From positions 62,001 through 126,000 of the forward strand of contig CALMYW010000460.1 of assembly GCA_937873665.1 (NCBI GenBank): DNA of 64,000 nucleotides. Reading direction: 5' to 3'. The position numbers were made by a program, and so were the translations under genes. This document shows positions 24,955 to 33,017 of the stretch, one piece after another. The notes beneath the pieces are model-generated. The model did no database searches. It saw nothing but the letters and a program-made list of their open reading frames with translations, and was not told the origin of the DNA. Position 1 is the stretch's first letter; every line of letters begins with the position of its first letter. Origin of the DNA: an uncultured Sphingorhabdus sp. GTDB taxonomy: Bacteria > Pseudomonadota > Alphaproteobacteria > Sphingomonadales > Sphingomonadaceae.

Positions 24955-26100
24955 ATGGCAATGACAATGCAGCAGAGTTTCACGATATATCCGTTCAATC
25001 CTCCTGGTGACGTAGCCAAGCTGCGTGACGAGGTGCGTCGCTTTCTGGCGCAACATCAGGCCAAGCTGGGTGTCCCCAATTGCTGGGTGGTTGGCGATCC
25101 CGAATTTTCGCGTGCACTGGGTGCGGCTGGCTTTCTTGGCATGATCCTGCCCAAAGAAGTGGGCGGGCACGCCCGGCATCCGCTTGAGCGCTATATCGTC
25201 ATCGAAGAGTTGCTGGCGGCAGGTGCGCCGGTTGGTGCACACTGGATTGCAGATCGGCAGACTGCCCCCCTCATCCTCCGTTATGGAAGCGACGAGGCGA
25301 AGGCCGCCTATTTGCCTGGTATCTGCAAGGGAGAGATCTACACTTGCATCGGCTTGTCAGAACCCGGCGCCGGCTCCGATCTGGCAGCTGTGCGGACATC
25401 AGCGCGCCACACTGCTGAAGGATGGCGCATTTCCGGCCAGAAAATCTGGACCTCGGGCGCGCATATGAGCCATGTGATGCTGGCACTGGTGCGCAGCGAA
25501 GAGGGCAGTGAGCGCAATGCAGGCCTCTCGCAGTTCCTGATTCCGATGGATGCTCCGGGGATTACCATCCGACCGATTATTGACATGGGCGGTGATCATC
25601 ATTTCAACGAAGTGTTTTTCGATGATGTGCTCCTTCCCGAATGGGCGATGGTCGGGACGCGCGGGCAGGGATGGGCGCAGGCTACGGCCGAACTGGCACT
25701 CGAACGATCCGGCCCCGAACGCTATCTGTCCAGCCATGTATTGATGACCGCGCTGATCGATGCAGCAGGGCCCGATCCGGATTTGCAAATCAAGGGTTTG
25801 ATAGGCGAGTTGACTGCAGAGCTGTGGACGCTGCGGCAAATGTCGCTTTCGACTGCCGCCAAGCTGGCAGCCGGTGAAGATCCGATGGTCGAGGCGTCGA
25901 TGGTCAAGGATCTGGGCAACAGTTTTGAACAAAGCCTGCCGCAACGTGTGCAGTCGCTGGTCGACTGCCCGTCAACGCGTGACGATGATCTGGCGCAGTT
26001 GATGCGCGCGCTTCTCATTGCCGCACCGAGCTTCTCGCTGCGCGGCGGAACGCGGGAGATCATTCGGGGGATTATTGCGAGGGGATTAGGGCTGAGATGA
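24955..26100 (+). CDS. acyl-CoA dehydrogenase, large subunit type
   Basis: An FAD-dependent acyl-CoA dehydrogenase of 381 residues from ATG 24955. The longer frame from TTG 24886 adds an atypical hydrophobic leader and is not preferred. Motifs: GAAGFLGMILPKEVGGHARH, YTCIGLSEPGAGSDLAAVRT (substrate/FAD loop), QKIWTSGAHMSHVM, and near the end LRGGTREIIRGIIARGLGL. The stop overlaps the next dehydrogenase as ATGA. Such adjacent pairs form heterotetramers in steroid side-chain and similar pathways, which I infer here. Confidence 0.9.
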   Translation: MAMTMQQSFTIYPFNPPGDVAKLRDEVRRFLAQHQAKLGVPNCWVVGDPEFSRALGAAGFLGMILPKEVGGHARHPLERYIVIEELLAAGAPVGAHWIADRQTAPLILRYGSDEAKAAYLPGICKGEIYTCIGLSEPGAGSDLAAVRTSARHTAEGWRISGQKIWTSGAHMSHVMLALVRSEEGSERNAGLSQFLIPMDAPGITIRPIIDMGGDHHFNEVFFDDVLLPEWAMVGTRGQGWAQATAELALERSGPERYLSSHVLMTALIDAAGPDPDLQIKGLIGELTAELWTLRQMSLSTAAKLAAGEDPMVEASMVKDLGNSFEQSLPQRVQSLVDCPSTRDDDLAQLMRALLIAAPSFSLRGGTREIIRGIIARGLGLR

Positions 26101-26804
26101 GCGAACAACGCACCCTCTTATGCGACACTGCAGAGGCAGTCTTTGCCGAAGCTGTTACCGAGGGCATGGCACCGATCGAAGCCGCGGGCTTCGCCCAATT
26201 GCTCGTTTCCGAAGCCGATGGCGGCTTCGGCGGCGACTGGGGCGATGTCTTCGCCGTGTTGCGGCTGGCGGGTGCGAAGGTTCCGCAACTGCCGGTTGGC
26301 GAACTGATCGTCGACGGTGAAGTTTCACGGCCCATCGGTGCCTTCATCCGCGTGGCGCAGGCCGCAGGCGCGATGGATGCCGCGCTGGCGATGAGCATCG
26401 ACTATGTGAACACGCGCCAGCAATTCGGCAAACCGCTCGGGAAATTTCAGGCGGTGCAGCAGGTATTGGCGGTTTTTGCAGTAGAGGCAGCAGCGGTGAA
26501 TGTAGCCGGCGCTGCAGCGGCAACCGCACTTGACCGGGCTGCTGGCGATGCAGATAACGCCCTATTCGAAATTGCCTGCGCCAAATTGCGGACCAACAAA
26601 GCCATTGGGCACGCAACTGCAATCGCCCATCAAGTGCACGGAGCCATCGGCTTCACGCAGGAATATGACCTGCACAAGCTGACGGGGCCGTTGCTCGACT
26701 GGCGATCTGACCATGGCAACGACGCCTATTGGGCGAATGTGCTTGGAATGAAAGTTGCGAAACTGGGCGGCCCGGGTTTGTGGGCTGAAATCACAGCGCG
26801 TTAG
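26097..26804 (+). CDS. short acyl-CoA dehydrogenase-like subunit
   Basis: At 235 residues it is about 100 shorter than usual partner subunits. The N-terminal helical part (AAGFAQLLVSEADGGFGGDW ... VPQLPVGELIV) runs directly into the C-terminal helical domain (AGAMDAALAMSIDYVNTRQQ...), skipping the middle beta-domain. The C-terminal part keeps QFGKPLGKFQAVQQ and HQVHGAIGFTQEYDL. The frame is intact, so this is either a natural minimal subunit or an old in-frame deletion. Translationally coupled to the large subunit, it is probably a non-catalytic partner. Confidence 0.82.
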   Translation: MSEQRTLLCDTAEAVFAEAVTEGMAPIEAAGFAQLLVSEADGGFGGDWGDVFAVLRLAGAKVPQLPVGELIVDGEVSRPIGAFIRVAQAAGAMDAALAMSIDYVNTRQQFGKPLGKFQAVQQVLAVFAVEAAAVNVAGAAAATALDRAAGDADNALFEIACAKLRTNKAIGHATAIAHQVHGAIGFTQEYDLHKLTGPLLDWRSDHGNDAYWANVLGMKVAKLGGPGLWAEITAR

Positions 26805-26828
26805 TTGCGATGGATGCCGTAAGCACCG

Positions 26829-27764
26829 CTATTGCATCCGGTGCGCAAAAAGTCCCGGCTGGCGCACGTCGAAAACTTTAGAAACTGTGCATGTCAGTTT
26901 GTCTTTCTTACACGACAAACTCATGACCTGTTCGGCACGTTTTTCGGTTTGCTCTGCTGTGTAGCTGTCGCCTTTCTCATTGCGATAGCTGTAAAGAAAA
27001 CCATTGCCGGTTCCCATGCTCACCTCGCATTTGGCATCGGCACCATTGTGCTTTCGGCATGCGGCCATAGCTGCATCGACAGCTTCTGGATAGGTCGCGT
27101 GGCCCGTTGCAACGAAAGACGTGCCATCATAGCCCGGCCCGTTAAGCCAAGCGACGGCACCATATTTTTTACGCAACAATGTCGCATTTTTAGGTTTGCG
27201 AATGTTGACCCATTGTCCATCGCTTTCATAGGTATCAGTCGATTTGAAAATGCCGATGGGCAGGCAACCAAGAACATAGCCTTTGCATTGTTCATCCAGC
27301 ATCTTCTTCACTTTGCCTTTGCTACCGTCGGCCGCCCAATGGATGTTGCCCGTGGCGCCAAGAGCGACGCCAATATATCCGTTCACTTGCCAAATGACCT
27401 GACATCCCGATCCCATCACTTCGGTACAATGTCGCAAAGCCATATTATCGGCAGTCGCACGATTTTGGTATCGCGCCGACGCCCAAATGTCGCTCGCATC
27501 CTCATGCCAGGCGACTGCGGAATAATCGGCGCTAGCAGCGACTGGCGCGGACCCCTGTTGCGAAGCCGAATTGGGGTCGTCTTCACACATCGGCACAGAT
27601 GCGACGCCATTTCCACCGGGGCTGACCCCGACCATAATCCGGCCGGGTCCTGGCCCATTGCAGGGATAGGCAAAGGCGGCGGCTGGTTCTGACGAGAATA
27701 GTACGGACAGACAAAAAACGGCGAAAGTGCAAAGAGCGATGCTCAAACGGTTTAGCATGATCAT
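26829..27764 (-). CDS. DUF4189 secreted protein with two repeats
   Basis: A 311-residue exported protein with an N-terminal signal peptide (LSIALCTFAVFCLSVLFSS...AAAFA). Two DUF4189-like modules can be seen, each opening with the same pattern, YSAVAWHEDASDIWASA and YGAVAWLNGPGYDGTSF. Each holds cysteines (HCTEVMGSGCQ; CRKHNGADAKC) likely to form disulfides. DUF4189 domains are found in bacterial exported proteins of unknown role. It is convergent with the acyl-CoA dehydrogenase pair and divergent from prfB, so independent of both. Confidence 0.78.
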   Translation of the reverse strand: MIMLNRLSIALCTFAVFCLSVLFSSEPAAAFAYPCNGPGPGRIMVGVSPGGNGVASVPMCEDDPNSASQQGSAPVAASADYSAVAWHEDASDIWASARYQNRATADNMALRHCTEVMGSGCQVIWQVNGYIGVALGATGNIHWAADGSKGKVKKMLDEQCKGYVLGCLPIGIFKSTDTYESDGQWVNIRKPKNATLLRKKYGAVAWLNGPGYDGTSFVATGHATYPEAVDAAMAACRKHNGADAKCEVSMGTGNGFLYSYRNEKGDSYTAEQTEKRAEQVMSLSCKKDKLTCTVSKVFDVRQPGLFAHRMQ

Positions 27765-27904
27765 CCAGAAAATAGCGAAGTCCAGCCTTCAACATAAAGC
27801 AAAATCGCAAATCGCGCCGTCACTTTTGCGCACTAGTTCATCTTTACAATGCACAATACAGGCCCTAGTCGCGCAGGCCTTAATTCAGACATTGGAGTTT
27901 CCCC

Positions 27905-29032
27905 ATGCGCGCCGATGCGCAAGCCCTTGTCGACCGGATCGACGCTGCACTCAACCTCGTCAAAATGTCGCTCGATTGGGATCGCGCGCTGCGCCGTTTG
28001 GATGAACTTAACGCGCGCGTTGAAGATCCGAAGCTGTGGGATAATCCGAAGCAAGCAGAAGAAGTTATGCGTGAGCGCCGCCGCCTTGATGCGGCAATCG
28101 GCACGGTGAAGGAAATCGGCGCCGATAAGGAAGGCACGGTCGAGCTGATCGAACTGGCCGAAATGGAAGGCGATGAATCGCTGGCGGATGAGGGCGTAGC
28201 TTCACTGAAGGCATTGGCCGATCGTGCGGACAAGGATAAGGTTTCGGCGCTGCTTTCTGGCGACGCTGATCCGCTCGACAGCTTCATCGAAATTCACGCA
28301 GGCGCAGGCGGCACCGAAAGCCAGGATTGGGCCGAGATGCTGTTCCGCATGTACACCCGCTGGGCGGAAAAGCGGGGGTATAAGGTCGATACGATCGAAT
28401 ATCAGGCAGGTGACACCGCGGGGATCAAATCGGCGACGATTCAGGTCAAGGGCGAGAACGCCTATGGCTATGCCAAGACCGAAAGCGGCGTGCACCGACT
28501 GGTGCGCATTTCGCCTTATGACAGTTCGGCGCGCCGCCACACCAGCTTCAGCTCGGTCTGGGTCTATCCGGTGATCGACGACAGTTTCGAGATCGACATC
28601 AACCCTGCCGACCTGAAAATCGATACCTATCGCGCGTCGGGTGCGGGCGGGCAGCACGTCAACACGACCGACTCCGCCGTGCGCATCACCCACGTCCCGT
28701 CGGGTATTGTTGTCGCCAGCCAGGTTGACCGCAGCCAGCACAAGAACCGCGAAATTGCGATGGGCATGTTGAAGGCGCGGATGTACGAAGCCGAAATGCG
28801 CAAACGCGAGGAAGCGGCCAGTGCCGAACATGCGGCAAAGACCGATATCGGCTGGGGCCACCAGATCCGTTCCTATGTGCTGCAACCCTATCAGATGGTG
28901 AAAGACCTGCGCACGGGCGTGACCAGCCCGACCCCATCGGATGTACTTGATGGCGACCTGGACGATTTCATCGCTGCTGCTTTGGCGCAGCGCGTGACGG
29001 GTGAGGCGGTATCGGTTGAGGATGTCGACTAG
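27905..29032 (+). CDS. prfB: peptide chain release factor 2
   Basis: RF2 ends translation at UGA and UAA. The catalytic GGQ is at residues 248-250. The stop-codon tripeptide is SPY at 203-205 in place of SPF, a form I associate with alphaproteobacteria. Length 375 aa. The frame is continuous from ATG 27905 with no in-frame TGA near codon 26, so the programmed +1 frameshift used by many prfB genes is absent. GGAG precedes the start at 27895-27898. The region 27765-27904 must hold divergent promoters for this gene and the DUF4189 gene. Confidence 0.95.
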   Translation: MRADAQALVDRIDAALNLVKMSLDWDRALRRLDELNARVEDPKLWDNPKQAEEVMRERRRLDAAIGTVKEIGADKEGTVELIELAEMEGDESLADEGVASLKALADRADKDKVSALLSGDADPLDSFIEIHAGAGGTESQDWAEMLFRMYTRWAEKRGYKVDTIEYQAGDTAGIKSATIQVKGENAYGYAKTESGVHRLVRISPYDSSARRHTSFSSVWVYPVIDDSFEIDINPADLKIDTYRASGAGGQHVNTTDSAVRITHVPSGIVVASQVDRSQHKNREIAMGMLKARMYEAEMRKREEAASAEHAAKTDIGWGHQIRSYVLQPYQMVKDLRTGVTSPTPSDVLDGDLDDFIAAALAQRVTGEAVSVEDVD

Positions 29033-29160
29033 GTTGTAAGTCGGGCTAGAGGTCGGGCAATGTACTGGTGCACTTTCTACAATTGCATTGGCTATACTGT
29101 ATGAGCGACACGATACGGTGGATTCGCTCCGTAATTCCGGCTTAGGCTAAGGTTTTTGAC

Positions 29161-29757
29161 ATGCATTTTAGAGCCGTGATTCTTGCGCTCTCGATTTTTG
29201 CCACTGTGGGCGCCGCCCATGCCCAATCCGCACTGGATGCACAATTGGCCAAAGCGATGAAACCGCTTGAATCCAAGGGTCAACAGCATTTGGGCAAGCC
29301 GGGCACCAAACCCCCGGGCACCAAACCCAGTGCGGCAGCAAAGCCGAGCTGGAGCGTCGACAATGATGGCAGCAAGGCGGATCAGCCATGCGGCATGACC
29401 TTCGTGGCGCGGGATAAGGTGATGGGCTATATCGGGCCTTACAAGGATTGGAAGGACAGCTATTTCTTCGTCGGTGGGCCGGAAGTGCCAGCAACGGCGA
29501 AAGTCAAAAAGGTAAAGGTCACGCTCGCGACCGGCGGTGACAGCCCGCAGACGGTAAAGGCAATGCACTTTCCGGTGAAAGACGGGGCACCTGTCATATT
29601 GTTCCAATTGACCAATTTCGCGGCTGCGCTGGATGGCATGGACGATGTCGAGAGCGTCTCAGTCACGATGAACGGTGCATCGGTTTTTGATGGCAATTGG
29701 ACTGGCGGCTTTGCGGCGCGCGAAAAGGTGCGAGCCTGCTTGTTGAAGGTCAAGTGA
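29161..29757 (+). CDS. secreted protein of unknown function
   Basis: A 198-residue protein with a clear signal peptide (FRAVILALSIFATVGAAHAQ). A low-complexity linker follows that repeats PGTKPPGTKP (about 43-55). The remaining folded part has FVARDKVMGYIGPYKDWKDS and ends EKVRACLLKVK. Two cysteines could pair. I do not recognise a family. A weak hairpin with five T follows the stop. It forms, with the two next genes, a run of exported proteins of unknown function. Confidence 0.7.
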   Translation: MHFRAVILALSIFATVGAAHAQSALDAQLAKAMKPLESKGQQHLGKPGTKPPGTKPSAAAKPSWSVDNDGSKADQPCGMTFVARDKVMGYIGPYKDWKDSYFFVGGPEVPATAKVKKVKVTLATGGDSPQTVKAMHFPVKDGAPVILFQLTNFAAALDGMDDVESVSVTMNGASVFDGNWTGGFAAREKVRACLLKVK

Positions 29758-29783
29758 AACCGCAAAGGCTTGGTTCGGTTTTT
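29757..29783 (+). terminator. weak rho-independent terminator
   Basis: A stem AAACCG/CGGTTT starts inside the stop codon of the preceding gene, with a 13-base loop and a T5 run at 29779-29783. The stem is short, so confidence is low. Confidence 0.35.
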
Positions 29784-29903
29784 GGGCGGTTTGCCCGCCG
29801 GTCTTGCAGCTTTCACAGCCGGTGCCGGTCTGTAATCGAATTGGCCGCAGATTGAATCCATTGAATGGTGGCGCAGTTTAGCCAGCATCGAAAAGTCAGG
29901 TAT

Positions 29904-31046
29904 ATGAAAATGCGTAAAGTTCTCGCTCTCACCCTTCCTCTCTTGGCGTTGGCTGCTCCTGTTGAGGCGGGCAAATTTGTCACCATTGCTTCGGAACCCG
30001 ATGCTGCACCCGAGCGGAGCATCTATGTTGCTGATTTCGACTTTATCGCCCGAAGTCTCGACGGAGGTGGCGATGCCAACACTATGGCGAATGCAGCTAT
30101 GCAGTCGGCAAACCCGCTCGATTTTATGGAAGCGAAGACAATCTATAAGATCAATGTCTATCAAGTGATGGAAAAGGGTGGTGCCATTACAAAGGGCGGG
30201 CCAACCAATTTCATCCATTATGTGCTGGCCTTCAAATGTCGTGATCGACTGGTGAATATCGAAGCAGCGACGGCTTATGACAGGGCAGGTCGCACCCAGA
30301 CGAGCAGCATTGCTGAATGGATGCCGGTGCCAGACAATTGGGTGGCCCAGGCTTATAAAATAGCCTGCAAGGCGCCAGACTGGGAAAAGGCCATGGCTAG
30401 CGCCCGCAAGATGGCCACCGATTTCCAGCAAGGCAAGAAATCCAAGAAGCCTTTATCGGACCCATTCGCGCCGCTGCAGATGCAGATGGTTGGGGACTAT
30501 GCAGCCATCACCGACATGATTGATCAGATCTGGGCCAGATACTGGCCTGATGCCAAACAACCCGAATATGAAAGCACCATGTCGCCAGAAGAATTCGCCA
30601 AGCATAAGGCGAAGAGCATCGCTGCACTGGAAGCGCAGGCCAAGGAGCTTGGTGCCATGGCAAAGGATGTGGAAAATGACCTGAAAATGCAGGACAGCAT
30701 GTCACGTGCCACCAATGCTGCGGAACAACGCTTCGTGCAGGAGCTTCAGGGAATGGCGGGGCGCAGCGAGGAAGAAGTTGTCGCCACTTTCGGCATTCCC
30801 AACAACCTGAACGTCAACGGCAATGTCCGGCAGCTCGACTGGTATTGGAGCGAAACCAAGCAGGAGCAAGTCCCAGTGACTGCCGATGTCATGGGCTGCA
30901 ACGCCCATTTCTGCGGCAAGCAGGGTGAAGCTGTCGAATATCAGTGGCAAACGGTCCAGGTGAACTGCCGTCGCACACTCTATTTCCGCGAAGGCGGCAC
31001 CCAGCCAGGCTATCGCCTGTTCGATTTCCGGGCAGGGTGTGATTGA
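29904..31046 (+). CDS. secreted protein of unknown function
   Basis: A 380-residue protein; ATG 29904 is chosen because it opens directly with a signal peptide (MRKVLALTLPLLALAAPVEA). The N-terminal half includes SIYVADFDFIARSLDGGGDA and FIHYVLAFKCRDRLVNIEAA. A charged, probably coiled-coil region (about 225-285, KHKAKSIAALEAQAKELGAM) follows. The C-terminal quarter has VVATFGIPNN and cysteines in MGCNAHFCGKQ, resembling the small lipoprotein-like beta modules that start with a GxP turn. No family is recognised. Confidence 0.68.
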   Translation: MKMRKVLALTLPLLALAAPVEAGKFVTIASEPDAAPERSIYVADFDFIARSLDGGGDANTMANAAMQSANPLDFMEAKTIYKINVYQVMEKGGAITKGGPTNFIHYVLAFKCRDRLVNIEAATAYDRAGRTQTSSIAEWMPVPDNWVAQAYKIACKAPDWEKAMASARKMATDFQQGKKSKKPLSDPFAPLQMQMVGDYAAITDMIDQIWARYWPDAKQPEYESTMSPEEFAKHKAKSIAALEAQAKELGAMAKDVENDLKMQDSMSRATNAAEQRFVQELQGMAGRSEEEVVATFGIPNNLNVNGNVRQLDWYWSETKQEQVPVTADVMGCNAHFCGKQGEAVEYQWQTVQVNCRRTLYFREGGTQPGYRLFDFRAGCD

Positions 31047-31191
31047 GGGGGCTGGTTCGTGCGATTTCGCTCAGAATTGAAAAGCGTCGCGGTTTTTCTC
31101 AAACGCAGCGAAAACTTCGAACACGGTTTCAATTTGCTAAAATGCAGGGTAGGCGCAAATTAATTTTACACAGCTTTGGAATAGTCCTTTG

Positions 31192-31219
31192 TTGACAGCG
31201 GTATAGCGCTGTCTAACCT
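31192..31219 (+). promoter_or_regulatory. sigma70-type promoter with overlapping palindrome
   Basis: A perfect -35 TTGACA (31192-31197), 16-base spacer and -10 TAACCT (31214-31219) lie 39 bases upstream of the following ATG. The spacer is occupied by a perfect inverted repeat, GACAGCG (31194-31200) and CGCTGTC (31207-31213), so a dimeric regulator bound there would cover the promoter. Confidence 0.5.
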
Positions 31220-31258
31220 TCATCTTGCTGGGTTCTCCAGTATGTAGATGGGGGAAAT

Positions 31259-31999
31259 ATGAAGAATGGAAATATGGCGCACATGCTGTGCGCGACAAGC
31301 CTTTTTGCGTGTGCTTCGATTGCATCCGCACAGGCCACAGAAACCGCGCAAGCGTCTGTTGCCGATGCCACACCGATCACCATCGTCGAAACGGCAGCTC
31401 CGGCAGAAACACCGTCGCCAGATTTGGTTTTGAACAAGGGCACGCCGATCACACTCGCGGTCGCCGAAGAGGTAAACACCAGCACACATAAGGAAGGTGA
31501 TACCTTCAAATTGACCGTGTTGAACGACGTGTCTGTCGGCCAGACTGTTGTCATTCCACGAGGCACTCCGGCGAGTGCCGAAATTACATGGCGGACCGGT
31601 AAGGGCGCTTTCGGTAAGTCAGGTAAAATGGAATTCGGGGTGCGGAGTGTCAACCTCAACGGTCAGCTCATACCCGTGAATGGCGAATTCCGTCAGGAAG
31701 GTGAAGGTAACACTGTAGCGACTGGCGTTGGTGTGATCGCCATTGGCGTATTCGCCGGCTTTATCACTGGCAAAAGGGCCCGGTTGCCCGTTGGCCGCGA
31801 ACTGATGTCGCAACTCGCACAAAATGTCACCTTCAGTCCTGATGGCAGCCTTTCGGGCACTTTTGATTCGAAAGCCGCTATGGCTGCTGCTGAAGCGGAA
31901 ACGCCATTGGGTAAGTGCAAGGTTAATGCCAAAGCTCTGCCCAACGAAAAGAAGCAGGCAAAAGCACTTGAAGAGTGCTACGCTGAACGCATGGATTGA
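31259..31999 (+). CDS. secreted/anchored protein of unknown function
   Basis: A 246-residue protein. The signal peptide (MLCATSLFACASIASA) is followed by a threonine/alanine-rich linker. A beta-rich domain comes next (LNKGTPITLAVAEEVNTST, KLTVLNDVSVGQTVVIPRGT). Then there is a glycine-rich hydrophobic span (VATGVGVIAIGVFAGFITGK, about 160-178) that could sit in a membrane. The C-terminus has two cysteines (LGKCKVNAKAL, ALEECYAERMD). The first half resembles uncharacterised proteins in which a pore-like strand domain precedes the glycine span. No assignment is made. It has its own promoter. Confidence 0.68.
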   Translation: MKNGNMAHMLCATSLFACASIASAQATETAQASVADATPITIVETAAPAETPSPDLVLNKGTPITLAVAEEVNTSTHKEGDTFKLTVLNDVSVGQTVVIPRGTPASAEITWRTGKGAFGKSGKMEFGVRSVNLNGQLIPVNGEFRQEGEGNTVATGVGVIAIGVFAGFITGKRARLPVGRELMSQLAQNVTFSPDGSLSGTFDSKAAMAAAEAETPLGKCKVNAKALPNEKKQAKALEECYAERMD

Positions 32000-32006
32000 T
32001 GCAGGC

Positions 32007-32034
32007 TCCCCCTCCCTTTTTACGGGGAGGGGGA
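32007..32034. terminator. bidirectional terminator hairpin
   Basis: A perfect 10-bp stem TCCCCCTCCC/GGGAGGGGGA around an 8-base loop lies between the convergent secreted-protein and SDR genes. On the minus strand the SDR gene also reads into it. The C-rich/G-rich stem resembles the DUF559-associated repeat at 6202 but lacks its TTGGGGTGGGGCTG tail. Confidence 0.6.
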
Positions 32035-32043
32035 ACTGCTATT

Positions 32044-32826
32044 CTAATCGCCTGGCGACGCTGCACTCCCGGCCAACAGGCCACCATCTAGATGCAACTC
32101 GCTGCCGGTCATATAGGCGGCGTCGTCGCTGGCCAGCAACAGCGCGAGGGCCGCTACTTCCTCGACCGTGCCAAAGCGCTTCAGCGGTGTATCGGCTACC
32201 ATCGACGCCATCCGCTCCTCGCGGTCCGGACCGTCGCCGATCAGCGCCTCCCACATAGGAGTCAAGATCGCAGCCGGGTGGATCGAGTTGCAGCGGATGT
32301 TGAGGCCCTGCTGCGCGCAATAGAGCGCAACTGACTTGCTGTGGTTGCGGATAGCCGCCTTGGATGAGGCGTAGGCCGCAGCCGCCGGTATTCCGACCAG
32401 GCCGGAGCGCGAGGAGATATTGATGATTGAACCCTCACCCTTTGCCCGCATTGCACCGATCGCATAGCGGCACCCGAGGAAGGTACCATCCAGATTGACC
32501 GCATGTACACGGTGCCAATCGGCAAGGCTGCCATGTTCAGGATCATGTGGTCCGGGAGAATCCTCAAACCCCGTGATGCCGGCATTGTTGACGACAATGT
32601 CGATCTGGGGATGGGCGGCCGCCAAGCGGTTCCATCCCTTCTCGTCGGCGACGTCGAGATGGAAAAAGCTACAGCCGATATCATCGGCAATGCGTCGGCC
32701 ATTTTCGGCATCGATATCGGCAATGATGACATCTGCGCCTTCGCGGACGAAACAACGGGCAATCGCTTCGCCAATACCGCGGGCGCCCCCGGTTACGAGG
32801 GCGGATTTATTCTGTAATTTGGGCAT
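32044..32826 (-). CDS. short-chain dehydrogenase/reductase
   Basis: A classical SDR of 260 residues. The cofactor loop is [13 protein letters not shown] (about 9-21), with NNAGI near residue 86, a catalytic Ser in SSRSG and YASSKAA (about 152-158), and a C-terminal SDR tail ending in [23 protein letters not shown] after the second strand places Asp where NAD is preferred over NADP. It oxidises or reduces an alcohol/ketone; the closest theme is hydroxysteroid or 3-hydroxyacyl oxidation. ATG 32826 gives the normal start ([14 protein letters not shown]); longer frames add unrelated residues. Confidence 0.9.
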   Translation of the reverse strand: MPKLQNKSALVTGGARGIGEAIARCFVREGADVIIADIDAENGRRIADDIGCSFFHLDVADEKGWNRLAAAHPQIDIVVNNAGITGFEDSPGPHDPEHGSLADWHRVHAVNLDGTFLGCRYAIGAMRAKGEGSIINISSRSGLVGIPAAAAYASSKAAIRNHSKSVALYCAQQGLNIRCNSIHPAAILTPMWEALIGDGPDREERMASMVADTPLKRFGTVEEVAALALLLASDDAAYMTGSELHLDGGLLAGSAASPGD

Positions 32827-32853
32827 GGATAGTCCTGATCTAACTCGCGTCAA

Positions 32854-32938
32854 CCCGGCCTCCGCCGGGGTCGCGGTCGGTTTTGATTACGCTGAGGGAT
32901 TAACCTGCAGCGCCCCCTGCCTTTGCAGGGGCGACGAA
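32854..32938. repeat. paired REP-like palindromes without a gene
   Basis: The first palindrome, CCCGGC-ctcc-GCCGGG, is at 32854-32869 followed by GTCGC. The second is CCCCTGC-cttt-GCAGGGG at 32914-32931. The second carries the lead-in AACCTGCAGCG (32902-32912) identical to the right end of the GIY-YIG unit. Thirty to forty bases separate them. This looks like a gene-less version of that unit, lying between the SDR and acetyl-CoA synthetase genes. Confidence 0.7.
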
Positions 32939-33017
32939 TTCGTCTTTACCCTTGAATCACCGGACTTACTCCATCAATGCTGTTCCAAACATTAGGCCGA
33001 TTGTCTGGAGAGAGCAA

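Noticed and set aside
27905..28000. Programmed frameshift in prfB
   Set aside because: The frame is open from ATG 27905 with no early in-frame TGA.
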